From Actinosynnema sp. ALI-1.44 (GTDB taxonomy: Bacteria; Actinomycetota; Actinomycetes; Mycobacteriales; Pseudonocardiaceae): DNA of 64,000 bases. The stretch lies in contig NZ_MTQO01000052.1 of the NCBI RefSeq assembly GCF_001984155.1, positions 434,001 through 498,000 on the forward strand. Reading direction: 5' to 3'. A program made the position numbers and the translations under genes. Shown piece after piece: positions 44,780 to 53,008 of the stretch. The notes under the pieces were generated by a model that saw nothing but the letters and a program-made list of their open reading frames with translations, was not told the DNA's origin and did no database searches. Each line of letters starts with the position of its first letter. Positions within the stretch are counted from its first letter, which is position 1.

Positions 44780-46074
44780 TCCGCGACCACTTGGTCGACC
44801 GCATGATGGCCGTAGGCGTTCACCAGGGAAAGGTAGAACAACACCACAGCCGCCGGTGCCCAGGATTCGCGGCGGTCTTCGTCCAGCAGGAATGAGACCG
44901 TTGGCCCAGGCTGGAAACGCACGAAGTCGAATCCCTGGTTCTCCCAGGCATCCTGCGCGCCGCGACCCAGGTTCTCCTCGAACTGACGCCTCGTCATGGT
45001 GTTCAGCCTCGCCAGAAAAAGCCCGCACCACTGGGAATTCGACGTCACCACAGCAAACGCGAGCAAGGCGAGGTCGTACTTCTCCGGGGTGATTCTCAAC
45101 TCCTCAAGAACCCCTCTCTCCGCTGCGCGAAAAAGATTGGGCGGACGGCCGTCGGGAGAGTCGAGCTGACGTTGGAGTCCTTCGTTCGCCGAGGAGTTCC
45201 AGACGTTCTTGCCGACGCCGACCCGATCACTTCGCCGCGCGACGACCAGCCACTCGTCGGCGGTGACGACAGCGACATTCAAACCGAAGCTCGACCGCAT
45301 GAAATCCGGAACGTCTCGGGGATGCCGCCCGTGGAGGTAGAGACCTCGCAAGGTGGCCCCGTTCGGCAGTGGTAGATCGAGCTTCTGCGTGGCGATGAAC
45401 GTGAAGTAGTCCGAGTGTTTGAGGTGGAGCGTCACCTCGGGCGCCTCGTCGAGGCCGGTCCGAGTCACGACGAAATCCTTCACCGCGTAGCGCGGCGCGT
45501 GCCAGAAGTACTCCAGCCCGGCATCGCGACGCCGACTTTGCTCGATCACCACCTCGTCGCGCAGATCTTTGACGATCGGCGGCAGCGCCACGTCAACAGG
45601 ATCGACGAGTACACGGACGTTGTGCTCAAGAATCGGACGCTCCCCATTCCCCTCAAGGAGCTGGCAACTGGTCACCAGCGGACCCAGCCGAAAGCCCGGG
45701 TACACATCTGTGCGCAAGCCGAGCCCGCGGGCACTCCGGTAAGCCTCGCGCCACTGCATCACCTGCTTTTCCAGCACGTCGGGCGTCGGCTGCGCCTGCC
45801 TGAGCAACCCTCTGACGACGTCGAACAGCAGTTCCTCGTTATGACGTTTGCGATGGGCGCCAAAGAGATTCTGTAATGTCGCGTAAGCGGGCTTGGTTTG
45901 CTCGGCCGAACCCTTGCGCAGGCTTATTTCCGTCTCGACGACGTCCGACAGGGCACGAAGGCGTACATTCGCCCACTCTCTCAGTGCTTTCAGTCGTTCC
46001 GTGAACTCATCCAGCGAGGCAGGCGCACCGGGCCTCGGGGGTTCACCGTGCGGCGCCACTCGATCGGATGCCAT
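44719..46074 (-). CDS. HTH protein with degenerate Nudix-like domain
   Basis: From ATG 46074 behind AAGGAG, 451 residues. The N-terminal part (LDEFTERLKALREWANVRLRALSDVVE, TLQNLFGAHRKRHNEELLFDVV) resembles the actinomycete effector-type helix-turn-helix domain. The C-terminal part has the form of a Nudix domain, but the box reads RGVLEELRI: the first glutamate is a glycine and the terminal glycine an arginine, so catalysis is doubtful and a ligand-sensing role is possible. No known family is assigned. It overlaps the convergent GNAT by 61 bp. Confidence 0.65.
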   Translation of the reverse strand: MASDRVAPHGEPPRPGAPASLDEFTERLKALREWANVRLRALSDVVETEISLRKGSAEQTKPAYATLQNLFGAHRKRHNEELLFDVVRGLLRQAQPTPDVLEKQVMQWREAYRSARGLGLRTDVYPGFRLGPLVTSCQLLEGNGERPILEHNVRVLVDPVDVALPPIVKDLRDEVVIEQSRRRDAGLEYFWHAPRYAVKDFVVTRTGLDEAPEVTLHLKHSDYFTFIATQKLDLPLPNGATLRGLYLHGRHPRDVPDFMRSSFGLNVAVVTADEWLVVARRSDRVGVGKNVWNSSANEGLQRQLDSPDGRPPNLFRAAERGVLEELRITPEKYDLALLAFAVVTSNSQWCGLFLARLNTMTRRQFEENLGRGAQDAWENQGFDFVRFQPGPTVSFLLDEDRRESWAPAAVVLFYLSLVNAYGHHAVDQVVADQCARYKSRTSPNCSKPPAL

Positions 46075-46089
46075 TCCAGTCTCCTTCAC

Positions 46090-46347
46090 CGCAGCACATC
46101 AAGACCCGCCCTCACCTGGGCTGATCGGCTTTGATCGGGAAAATTGCGCCCTCCCCGGTTCGCGGGACATGCTATCGCAGCACCGCAAGGAAAGGTGGCC
46201 ACTGTGCATACGCACTGAGCGGCGACGCACTTATTCCAGCAATCGATGGGGCACACAATGAAGAGATCCCGACCTGTCCACACATAGGCGATATCAAGCG
46301 GCAATCCTCGGCCGGAAGAATTCTCACTCGGTTTTCGCGCGCGAGCT
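46090..46347. other. Intergenic region, no gene recognised
   Basis: 258 bp between the start of the HTH/Nudix-like gene and the end of the TetR gene. It is less GC-rich than its surroundings (for example AATTTTCCCG/GGGAAAATT-type text near 46130 and 46320) and contains no convincing gene; it should hold the promoter of the HTH/Nudix-like gene. Confidence 0.5.
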
Positions 46348-46962
46348 TCAGCGACTCGCCACAGCCTGATCGGCCACTGTCTCGCCTGGACGGACGGTGG
46401 CTGCCCACGCCGCTTCGACCATGCGGAAGATCTCGTCCAGCGCGGCGTCCGGGTCGGCCGCTTCCCGGGCGAGCGAATAGGCGTCGACCGCGAATCTCGC
46501 GATCGTCCGGCATTCCGTTGTGGTCCGGGCCAGGTCGGGGTCGGCCGCGATCGCCGCTGCCAGGGCTTCCGCGTGGCGCAGCCGCATCGACTGCTCGTAC
46601 TCCTGAAGCGCGGGTGTCTCGTCGATCATGCGCCAGATCGGGAGGGCCTCGGCGGCCGAGCAGTGTCGCACCAGGGCTTCGATCTCACGGCGCAGGGCGG
46701 GGATGAGCGGTTCGCCCGGTTCCCGGCCGGTGACAGCGCGGGCGAGGCGTTGTTCGAAGTTCTCGTCCTGCTCGAACACCAGGGCCTCTTTCGAGGCGAA
46801 GTGGGCGAAAACCGTGGTGACGGCGACGTCCGCCTCAGCGGCCACGTCCCGGATCCCGACCGCCTCGTACCCGCGTTCCAGGAAGAGGCGCAGGGCGGTG
46901 TCGGCGATCTTCTGACGGGTCGCCGCTTTCTTGCGTTCACGGCGGCCTGTGGACACGGTCAC
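46348..46962 (-). CDS. TetR-family transcriptional regulator
   Basis: A 204-residue regulator with the TetR DNA-binding helices (RQKIADTALRLFLERGYEAVGIRDVAAEADVAVTTVFAHFASKEAL, about 16-60) and an all-helical ligand domain. It is divergent from an NADP-dependent oxidoreductase. Two 15-bp palindromes lie in the 70 bp between them and are the probable operators. It resembles the regulators paired with quinone oxidoreductases, so electrophile or quinone sensing is likely (inference). Confidence 0.92.
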   Translation of the reverse strand: MTVSTGRRERKKAATRQKIADTALRLFLERGYEAVGIRDVAAEADVAVTTVFAHFASKEALVFEQDENFEQRLARAVTGREPGEPLIPALRREIEALVRHCSAAEALPIWRMIDETPALQEYEQSMRLRHAEALAAAIAADPDLARTTTECRTIARFAVDAYSLAREAADPDAALDEIFRMVEAAWAATVRPGETVADQAVASR

Positions 46963-46986
46963 GGATTCACGCTATCAGAAACGACA

Positions 46987-47018
46987 CACTAACAGTTAGG
47001 AAACACTAACCGTTAGTG
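46987..47018. promoter_or_regulatory. Two TetR operators upstream of the quinone oxidoreductase
   Basis: Site 1 CACTAAC-A-GTTAG(GA) at 46987-47001 and site 2 CACTAAC-C-GTTAGTG at 47004-47018. Site 2 is a perfect 7+1+7 palindrome; site 1 matches in 6 of 7 right-arm bases. Centres are 17 bases apart, so both dimers could bind together. Confidence 0.7.
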
Positions 47019-47032
47019 CTACGGTCGGTCTC

Positions 47033-47926
47033 ATGAAGCGAGTGAGTTTTGCCGAGTTCGGCGGCCCGGATGTCCTTCGGCTCGTGGACGCCGAGGTTCC
47101 GCACGCAGGTCCTGGCCAGGTACGCGTCGCCGTGCGAGCCGCGGGCGTGAACCCCGTCGACTGGCGTGTTCGGGAGGGCCAGCGGCAGCGGACCCATCCG
47201 ATCGAGTTGCCGTCCGGGATCGGCCAGGACGCCGCCGGGGTGGTGGACGAGGTCGGCGACGGCGTCGAAGGAGTCGCGGTCGGCGACCACGTGTTCGGGC
47301 GGGGCTCGAACACCTATGCCGAGTTCGCCGTGCTGTCGGCCTGGGCCCGGATGCCCGAGGGCCTGACGTTCGAAGAGGCGGCCGGGTACCCCTCTGTGGT
47401 GGAGACCGCCCTGCGCATCATCCGCGAGGTGGGCGTCCAACCTGGACAGACGCTGCTGGTCAGCGGCGCGTCCGGCGGAGTCGGGTCGGCGGTGCTGCAG
47501 ATCGCCCGCGACCGTGGCATTACGGTCATCGGCACGGCCGGGGCCGCGAACCAGGACTACCTGCGCGACCTCGGAGCTGCCGCCACGACCTACGACGAGG
47601 GCTGGGTTGAGCGGGTGCGGCGAATCGGCCGGGTGGACGCGGCTCTCGACTTGGCGGGGTCGGGCGTGATCCCTCAACTCGTGGAGCTGACCGGGGATCC
47701 GCGGAAGGTGATCACCATCGCCGACCTCAGCGCGCCGGAACACGGCGTCCGGTTCTCCGGCGTGACCGGGAACGTGCCTGACGCGCTCGTCGAAGCCGTT
47801 TCCCTGATTTCGCGGGGAAAGCTGCGCATCCCGATCGAGAAGTCCTACCCGCTCGCCGAAGCCTCGGCAGCGCACATCGACAGCCAAGCCGGTCACACAC
47901 GCGGCCGCCGGGTCATGGTCATCTGA
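47033..47926 (+). CDS. NADP-dependent quinone oxidoreductase-like protein
   Basis: A 297-residue medium-chain reductase. N-terminal GroES-like domain (MKRVSFAEFGGPDVLRL, VNPVDWRVREGQ, GQDAAGVVDEVG), then the nucleotide-binding region LLVSGASGGVGSAVLQIA with the NADP-type AxxGxxG form. No zinc ligands of the alcohol dehydrogenase type are evident, which fits a zeta-crystallin/quinone-reductase role. It is divergent from TetR and probably induced when TetR leaves the double operator. No clear ribosome site; possibly leaderless. Confidence 0.9.
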   Translation: MKRVSFAEFGGPDVLRLVDAEVPHAGPGQVRVAVRAAGVNPVDWRVREGQRQRTHPIELPSGIGQDAAGVVDEVGDGVEGVAVGDHVFGRGSNTYAEFAVLSAWARMPEGLTFEEAAGYPSVVETALRIIREVGVQPGQTLLVSGASGGVGSAVLQIARDRGITVIGTAGAANQDYLRDLGAAATTYDEGWVERVRRIGRVDAALDLAGSGVIPQLVELTGDPRKVITIADLSAPEHGVRFSGVTGNVPDALVEAVSLISRGKLRIPIEKSYPLAEASAAHIDSQAGHTRGRRVMVI

Positions 47927-47935
47927 ACACGACAA

Positions 47936-47964
47936 GCGCGCCGGTCCACTGACGACCGGCGCGC
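47936..47964. terminator. Convergent terminator
   Basis: A perfect 11-bp stem (47936-47946 with 47954-47964) and a 7-base loop, between the oxidoreductase and the DrrB-type permease. It serves both strands. Confidence 0.85.
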
Positions 47965-47974
47965 CTACCCGAAA

Positions 47975-48730
47975 TCACGCCTTGCGCATCGCGCGAGTAC
48001 CCACGAACAGACCGAGAGCCGCGACAACGACAGCAGCGGCCAGACCGGCGAGCACGGTCCCCGAAGCGATGGTTCCGTTGAACAGCAGGCGTTCGGCGTC
48101 CACGACATAGGTCAACGGGTTGAACTTCGCCATGGTCTGCAGCCACTGCGGCCCGTTGTCGATCGGCAGCATCATCCCGGCCAGCAGCAACAGGGGGAAC
48201 AGCAACGTCTGCTGCACGCCCCAGAACATCCACTCCTGGTCCTTCGACGCCAGCGCCAGCGTGTACGACAGCGCACCGAGGCCGACGCAGAAGATCGCCA
48301 GGATCACCAGGCCGATCGCCGCTCCGCCCACGTTCAGCGTGAACCCGAAAGGCATGGTCACGAGCACAAGCAGAACCGTCTGGGCCAGCATCGGGACGAT
48401 CTCCTTCAGCGCCCGCCCCATGATCAGCGCGGGCCTGCGCAGCGGGGAGACCAGCATCCGTTCGTGCGAGCCGGTCTGCATCTCGTACAGCAGGTTCGAG
48501 CCGGTCATCGACGTGCCGAACAGGCACGACATCACCACGATCCCCGGTACGAACCACTGCAGCGACGAGTCGCCGGGCAGCAGCGGCGCGAACAGCGCCA
48601 GGAAGAACAGCGGCTGCACCATCGTGAAGATCACCGAGAACGGGTTGCGCAGCACCGGCCGCAGCTCACGGCTGAACACGGTCAGGGTGTCGGCGACGAT
48701 GCCGGTCTTCGCCACAAGTGCGGTGGTCAT
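47975..48730 (-). CDS. ABC-2 permease of DrrB type
   Basis: A 251-residue membrane protein with about six helices. The stretches RNPFSVIFTMVQPLFFLALF, YEMQTGSHERMLVSPLRRPALIMGR and LLLLAGMMLPIDN fit the DrrB/ABC-2 drug exporter group. ATG 48730 overlaps the stop of the ATPase by four bases (ATGA), so the pair is coupled. It exports probably an antibiotic or lipid-like substrate, not identified. Confidence 0.9.
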   Translation of the reverse strand: MTTALVAKTGIVADTLTVFSRELRPVLRNPFSVIFTMVQPLFFLALFAPLLPGDSSLQWFVPGIVVMSCLFGTSMTGSNLLYEMQTGSHERMLVSPLRRPALIMGRALKEIVPMLAQTVLLVLVTMPFGFTLNVGGAAIGLVILAIFCVGLGALSYTLALASKDQEWMFWGVQQTLLFPLLLLAGMMLPIDNGPQWLQTMAKFNPLTYVVDAERLLFNGTIASGTVLAGLAAAVVVAALGLFVGTRAMRKA

Positions 48731-49716
48731 GCCTTCTTCTCCTTCAGTGAAACGTCTTCGCGCAGGCTGCGGCCGGTCAGGGTGAGGAACACGTCGTCGA
48801 GCGTCGGCCTGGTCACCTCGACGCTGGCCACTTCGAGCAGCGCGTCGTCGAGTGCCCTGAGCAGTTTCGGGGCGATCTGGGCTCCGCCCGGCACTTCCAG
48901 GACGACCTGTGCGCCGGATTGGCTCACCTGCGCGCCTTCCGCGATACCGAGCGCGTGGTGGCCGATCACGCGTGCGGCCTGGGTGGCGTTGTCGAATGTC
49001 AGGGTGATGCGGTCGCCCGCGTGTTCGGCCTTCAGACGCGCCGGGGTGTTGTCGGCGATGATGCTGCCGTGGTCGATGACGATCACGCGCTCGGCCAACG
49101 AGTCGGCTTCGTCGAGGTAGTGCGTGGTCAGCACGATGGTCGTGCCGTGGTCGGCGCGCAGGCGTTGGATGTGCTCCTGCAGGTTCGCCCGGTTCTGCGG
49201 GTCGAGACCGGTGGACGGCTCGTCCAGGAACAGCAACGCAGGCGCGTGGATCAGGCCCATCGCGATGTCGAGCCTGCGCCGCTGCCCACCGGACAGTTTG
49301 GACACCACGCGGTCCGCGACCGCTGACAGGTCCAGTGATTCGACCAGTTCGTCGGCACGGGCCCGCGCGGCGGACGCCGTCATCCCGTACGCGCGGCCCT
49401 GGCTGACCAGTTCGTCACGGCCGCGCTGGCTGTGGCCCGCGCCGTTGCCCTGACCGATGTAGCCGATGTGGCCGCGGACCTCGCGCTGCTGGGTGCGGAC
49501 GTCGAACCCGGCCACCCGAGCCGTACCGGACGTGGGCGCAAGCAGGGTGGTGAGCATCCGCAGGGTGGTCGACTTGCCCGCGCCGTTCGGCCCGAGCAGC
49601 GCCACCAGCTCACCGGTGTCGACGCGCAGGTCGAGCCCTTTGACAGCTTCGACCGTCTCGGTCCGGACGGTGAAGTGCCTGGTCAGTCCGCTTGTCTCGA
49701 TCATCGCTTCGGTCAT
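48727..49716 (-). CDS. ABC ATPase of DrrA type
   Basis: A 329-residue ATPase: Walker A LLGPNGAGKSTTLRML, Q-loop YIGQGN, signature LSGGQRRRLDIAMG, Walker B LLFLDEPSTGLDPQ, H-loop LTTHYLDEAD. The DrrA-type C-terminus follows (LPRD/LKAEHAGDRITLTF). It is upstream of the DrrB-type permease and is divergent from a WYL regulator with 62 bp between, so the regulator may control it. Confidence 0.94.
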   Translation of the reverse strand: MTEAMIETSGLTRHFTVRTETVEAVKGLDLRVDTGELVALLGPNGAGKSTTLRMLTTLLAPTSGTARVAGFDVRTQQREVRGHIGYIGQGNGAGHSQRGRDELVSQGRAYGMTASAARARADELVESLDLSAVADRVVSKLSGGQRRRLDIAMGLIHAPALLFLDEPSTGLDPQNRANLQEHIQRLRADHGTTIVLTTHYLDEADSLAERVIVIDHGSIIADNTPARLKAEHAGDRITLTFDNATQAARVIGHHALGIAEGAQVSQSGAQVVLEVPGGAQIAPKLLRALDDALLEVASVEVTRPTLDDVFLTLTGRSLREDVSLKEKKA

Positions 49717-49778
49717 GGCGGCAACGCTAGAATCTATTCAGGTCAGTTTCTGGCCGCAACGAATGGGAATCTGGATTC

Positions 49779-50741
49779 ATGGCGAACACAAGTGCACGGA
49801 TGCTGCGACTGCTGTCGTTGTTGCAGACCCACCGGTACTGGCCGGGCAGCGAACTGGCCGAGCGGCTCGAGGTCAGCGCGCGAACACTCAGACGCGACGT
49901 CGACCGGCTGCGCGAACTGGGCTACCCGGTGGACGCGAGCCGCGGCGTCGCGGGCGGCTACCAGCTGCAGTCAGGTGCGGCGATGCCGCCGTTGCTGCTC
50001 GACGACGAGGAAGCGGTCGCGATCGCGGTGGGGTTGCGCACCGCGGCGGGTGGGGCGGTCGACGGCATCGAGGAGACGTCGATGCGCGCGTTGACCAAGG
50101 TCATCCAGGTGATGCCGCCGCGGTTGCGCCGCAGGGTCGAAGCGCTGCGGAGCTTCACCGTGCCGACGTTCTGGGGCGGTTCGGCCGCGAACTCGACGGT
50201 CGACGCGATGTCGTTGACGGTGATCGCGTCGTCCTGCCGTGACGACGAGCGCCTGCGGTTCGGCTACACCGCCCACGACGGCAGCGAGACCAAGCGGCAC
50301 GTCGAACCGCATCGCCTGGTGTCGCTGGGCCGCCGGTGGTACCTGGTCGCGTGGGACGTGGAACGGCACGACTGGCGGACGTTCCGCGCCGACCGGATCG
50401 TCGACCCGAAACCGACCGGCGCCCGGTTCCGGCAACGGGACCTGCCCGGCGGGGACGCGGGTGCCTTCGTGCGCGACCGGTTGAACACCCGGCCGACGCA
50501 GTACGAGGCGATCCTGGAGTTCAAGGCACCGGCGAGCACGGTCAAGGAGCAGGTCGCGCACTGGGGCACCGTCGAACCGATCACCGAGGAGACCTGCCGC
50601 CTGACCATGCGGACGGACACGTTCGACTGGCCCGCCCTGATCGCGGGCACCATCGGCGTCGACTTCGAGGTCGTCCAGCCGCCGGAACTGCGCGACCACA
50701 TCCGCACCATGGGCGAACTGTTCCTGCGCCACACGGCGTGA
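49779..50741 (+). CDS. YafY-type HTH/WYL regulator
   Basis: A 320-residue regulator: N-terminal winged helix (LRLLSLLQTHRYWPGSELAERLEVSARTLRRDVDRLRELG, about 8-48), then an all-beta WYL domain (RLRFGYTAHDGSETKRHVEPHRLVSLGRRWYLVAWD) and the C-terminal extension. WYL domains bind small molecules or nucleic acid ends. It is divergent from the DrrAB genes and precedes dinB by 19 bp, so the DNA polymerase could be read from the same transcript. Confidence 0.92.
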   Translation: MANTSARMLRLLSLLQTHRYWPGSELAERLEVSARTLRRDVDRLRELGYPVDASRGVAGGYQLQSGAAMPPLLLDDEEAVAIAVGLRTAAGGAVDGIEETSMRALTKVIQVMPPRLRRRVEALRSFTVPTFWGGSAANSTVDAMSLTVIASSCRDDERLRFGYTAHDGSETKRHVEPHRLVSLGRRWYLVAWDVERHDWRTFRADRIVDPKPTGARFRQRDLPGGDAGAFVRDRLNTRPTQYEAILEFKAPASTVKEQVAHWGTVEPITEETCRLTMRTDTFDWPALIAGTIGVDFEVVQPPELRDHIRTMGELFLRHTA

Positions 50742-50760
50742 ACAGGCGATACTGGCGGCC

Positions 50761-51798
50761 ATGAACTGGGTGCTGCACGTCGACCTCGACCAGTTCATCG
50801 CCGCGGTCGAGGTCGCACGGCACCCTGAGCTGAAGGGCAAGCCGGTCGTGGTCGGCGGCACGGGCGACCCGACGCAACGCGCGGTCGTGGCGACGGCGTC
50901 CTACGAGGCCAGGGAGTTCGGTGTGCACTCCGGCATGCCGCTGCGCACCGCCGCGAAGAAGTGCCCCGACGCGATCTTCCTGGCGAGCGACGCACCCGCG
51001 TACGAGGAGGCGTCCGAGCGGGTGATGGCCGTGCTGCGGGAGTTCCCGGTCGTCGTGGAGGTGATCGGGTGGGACGAGGCGTTCGTCGGCGCGCGGACCG
51101 AGGACCCGGAGGCGCTGGCGGCGGACATCCGGACGGCTGTCGCGCAACGGACCGGGCTGTCGTGTTCGGTGGGCATCGGGGACAACAAGCTGCGCGCCAA
51201 GATCGCCACCGGCTTCGCCAAGCCGGCCGGGACCTACCGGCTGACCAGGGACAACTGGGTGGCTGTGATGGCCGGGCGGCCGGTCGACGCGCTGTGGGGC
51301 ATCGGGCCGAAGACCACGAGGAAGCTCGGGGAACTGGGGTTGGCGACGGTCGAGCGGCTGGCCAGGGCGGATCCGGCGGTGCTCGCCAAGCGGTTCGGGC
51401 CGAACATGGGGCCCTGGTACCGGACGCTGGCGCTCGGCGCGGGTGACCCGAACGTCGAGGCGACGCCGTACGTGGCGAAGTCGCGCGGCCGTGAGGTCAC
51501 GTTCCAGGAGAACATCAGCGACCAGGCCGAGATCGAGGCGCACGTGGCCGAACTGGCTGACCGGGTGGCGCGGGACGTCGCGGAGGAGGGCCGTCCGGCG
51601 GCGCGGGTCGCGGTGAAGGTCCGGTTCGCGCCGTTCCTGACGCACACCCGCAGCATCACGTTGCCGTCGCCTAGCAGCGATCCGGCTGAGATCCGGCGGG
51701 CGGCGTTGGAGGTGCTCGGTCTGTTCGAGGCGCGCAAGCCGGTCCGCCTGCTCGGTGTGCGGGCCGAATTCCCGGTCAGTGCGGAAGAAACGCGTTGA
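50761..51798 (+). CDS. dinB: DNA polymerase IV (DinB, Y-family)
   Basis: A 345-residue Y-family polymerase that copies damaged DNA. The metal-binding residues are present in HVDLDQFIAAVE and GWDEAFVGA. It also has PVVVGGTGDPTQRAVVATASYEAR, SVGIGDNKLRAKIATGFAKP, and the helix-hairpin-helix ALWGIGPKTTRKL, with a little-finger domain after it. The canonical loop is IDEA/YLD in E. coli; the WDEAFVG form is common in mycobacterial DinB2. It overlaps the convergent TetR gene by 23 bp. Confidence 0.94.
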   Translation: MNWVLHVDLDQFIAAVEVARHPELKGKPVVVGGTGDPTQRAVVATASYEAREFGVHSGMPLRTAAKKCPDAIFLASDAPAYEEASERVMAVLREFPVVVEVIGWDEAFVGARTEDPEALAADIRTAVAQRTGLSCSVGIGDNKLRAKIATGFAKPAGTYRLTRDNWVAVMAGRPVDALWGIGPKTTRKLGELGLATVERLARADPAVLAKRFGPNMGPWYRTLALGAGDPNVEATPYVAKSRGREVTFQENISDQAEIEAHVAELADRVARDVAEEGRPAARVAVKVRFAPFLTHTRSITLPSPSSDPAEIRRAALEVLGLFEARKPVRLLGVRAEFPVSAEETR

Positions 51799-52354
51799 GG
51801 AACGTCATCGTCGTCTCGCCGGGCCCGATGGCCTGCAACTCCTCCGGCAGGACGATGTAGCTGAAGAGGGTGCCGACGTAGATCACGCGCAGCAGGTGGC
51901 GCTGTTTCTCGCTCGCTTCGGAACCGTCGGCGACCTTGGCGTCCTGCAGCAGCCGGACGCCGGACGTGAACGTGTCGACCAGGGTGGCGTGCAGCTCCGG
52001 CCGCCGGGTTCCTTCGAGCAGCAGCTCCATCATGGCCCGGTACCGGTCTTTGTGGACGGTCACGGACTCGTCGAGCACCTGGGCGAGGATCTCCACCAGC
52101 GCCGTGCGGTCGAGGGTGCCGTCGCGTTCGGCGCGCAGCTGCGAGATCCACTCGAAATGCAATTGCACGACGCGCCGCACGGTCGCCTCCAGCAAGGCGT
52201 CCCGCGACCGGAAGTAGTTGGACGTCGTGCCCTTGGGGACGGCGGCGGTCTCGTCCACCGACCGGTGTGACAGCCCGTGCGTGCCTTCCTTCGCCACGAT
52301 CGCGATGGCGGCGTCCGCCAGTGCGTCGCGGCGTTGCTGGTTGACCGGTGGCAC
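51776..52354 (-). CDS. TetR-family transcriptional regulator
   Basis: From GTG 52354 (GGGGAGG site), 192 residues. The DNA-binding helices are RRDALADAAIAIVAKEGTHGLSHRSVDETAAVPKGTTSNYFRSRDAL. The C-terminus (TSGVRLLQDAK, LLRVIYVGTLFSYIVLPEELQAIGP) is the ligand domain. An upstream extension in the same frame is not coding-like. It follows ArsR by 38 bp in the same direction and may be in its operon. No target is evident. Confidence 0.88.
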   Translation of the reverse strand: MPPVNQQRRDALADAAIAIVAKEGTHGLSHRSVDETAAVPKGTTSNYFRSRDALLEATVRRVVQLHFEWISQLRAERDGTLDRTALVEILAQVLDESVTVHKDRYRAMMELLLEGTRRPELHATLVDTFTSGVRLLQDAKVADGSEASEKQRHLLRVIYVGTLFSYIVLPEELQAIGPGETTMTFLNAFLPH

Positions 52355-52392
52355 GGCTGGTACCTCCCCTGGAGTCTTCCGGGAGGGCGAGT

Positions 52393-52746
52393 CTACGTGC
52401 CGGTCCGCTTGTCGCCGTCGGCCCTTCGTTCCCGCTTGCCGCGCGCCAGCTCGGTGCCGAGCGCGTCGAGGCGCTGCGTCCAGAACCGCCGGTAGCGGTC
52501 CAGCCACACGTCGATCTGCTTGAGCGGTTCCGGGTCCACGGAGTAGAGCCGCCGTGTGCCGTCCGGGCGGACGGTGGCGAACCCGTTTTCCCGCAGCACC
52601 TTCAGGTGTTGCGAGACGCCGGGCTGGGAGATGCCGAACTCCTCCTGGACGACCGCGCTGATCTCACCGGCGGCCCGTTCCCCGTCGGCGAGCAGTTCGA
52701 GGATCCGGCGCCGCACCGGGTCCCCGAGCACATCGAACGCATGCAT
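52393..52746 (-). CDS. ArsR-family regulator
   Basis: A 117-residue regulator from ATG 52746. It has MHAFDVLGDPVRRRILELLADGERAAGEISAVVQEEFGISQPGVSQHLKVLRENGFATVR, the full ArsR winged helix, and a C-terminus WLDRYRRFWTQRLDALGTELA of the type found next to SRPBCC (Aha1-like) proteins. No metal-binding cysteines are seen, so it is not a metal sensor. An in-frame start at 52782 overlaps the palindrome, so it is less likely. A 12-bp palindrome lies 22 bp upstream. Confidence 0.9.
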   Translation of the reverse strand: MHAFDVLGDPVRRRILELLADGERAAGEISAVVQEEFGISQPGVSQHLKVLRENGFATVRPDGTRRLYSVDPEPLKQIDVWLDRYRRFWTQRLDALGTELARGKRERRADGDKRTGT

Positions 52747-52767
52747 ACCTTCATTAAAACGACCCAT

Positions 52768-52779
52768 ACTTATATAAGT
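52768..52779. promoter_or_regulatory. ArsR-type palindromic operator
   Basis: ACTTATATAAGT, a perfect 12-bp palindrome, lies 22 bp before the ArsR ATG in an AT-rich patch that fits a -10 region. Autoregulation is inferred. Confidence 0.55.
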
Positions 52780-53008
52780 CAAAGTCTATTCGCAAGGCAT
52801 GACCGATAGATCCGATGTATCTCTGGCCATCAAACAAGCCCCCAGACGAAGGCACACTGTTCCATAACGTTGATTTTAAGGCTCTAACCAGCTGGTACAC
52901 GGTGAGACAAAAATCGATCGGAAGCGGAACGCCAGTGATCGGTTACGATCAGATTCGCCGATTCGGGCCGCAGAGCTACTACCTTTGACGTCTGATTGGG
53001 GTCGTTCG

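Noticed and set aside
42713-45031. 772-codon minus-strand frame
   Set aside because: It covers the XRE end, the phosphotransferase-like gene and the GNAT gene in a different frame; composition is Arg/Pro/Gly-rich shadow text.
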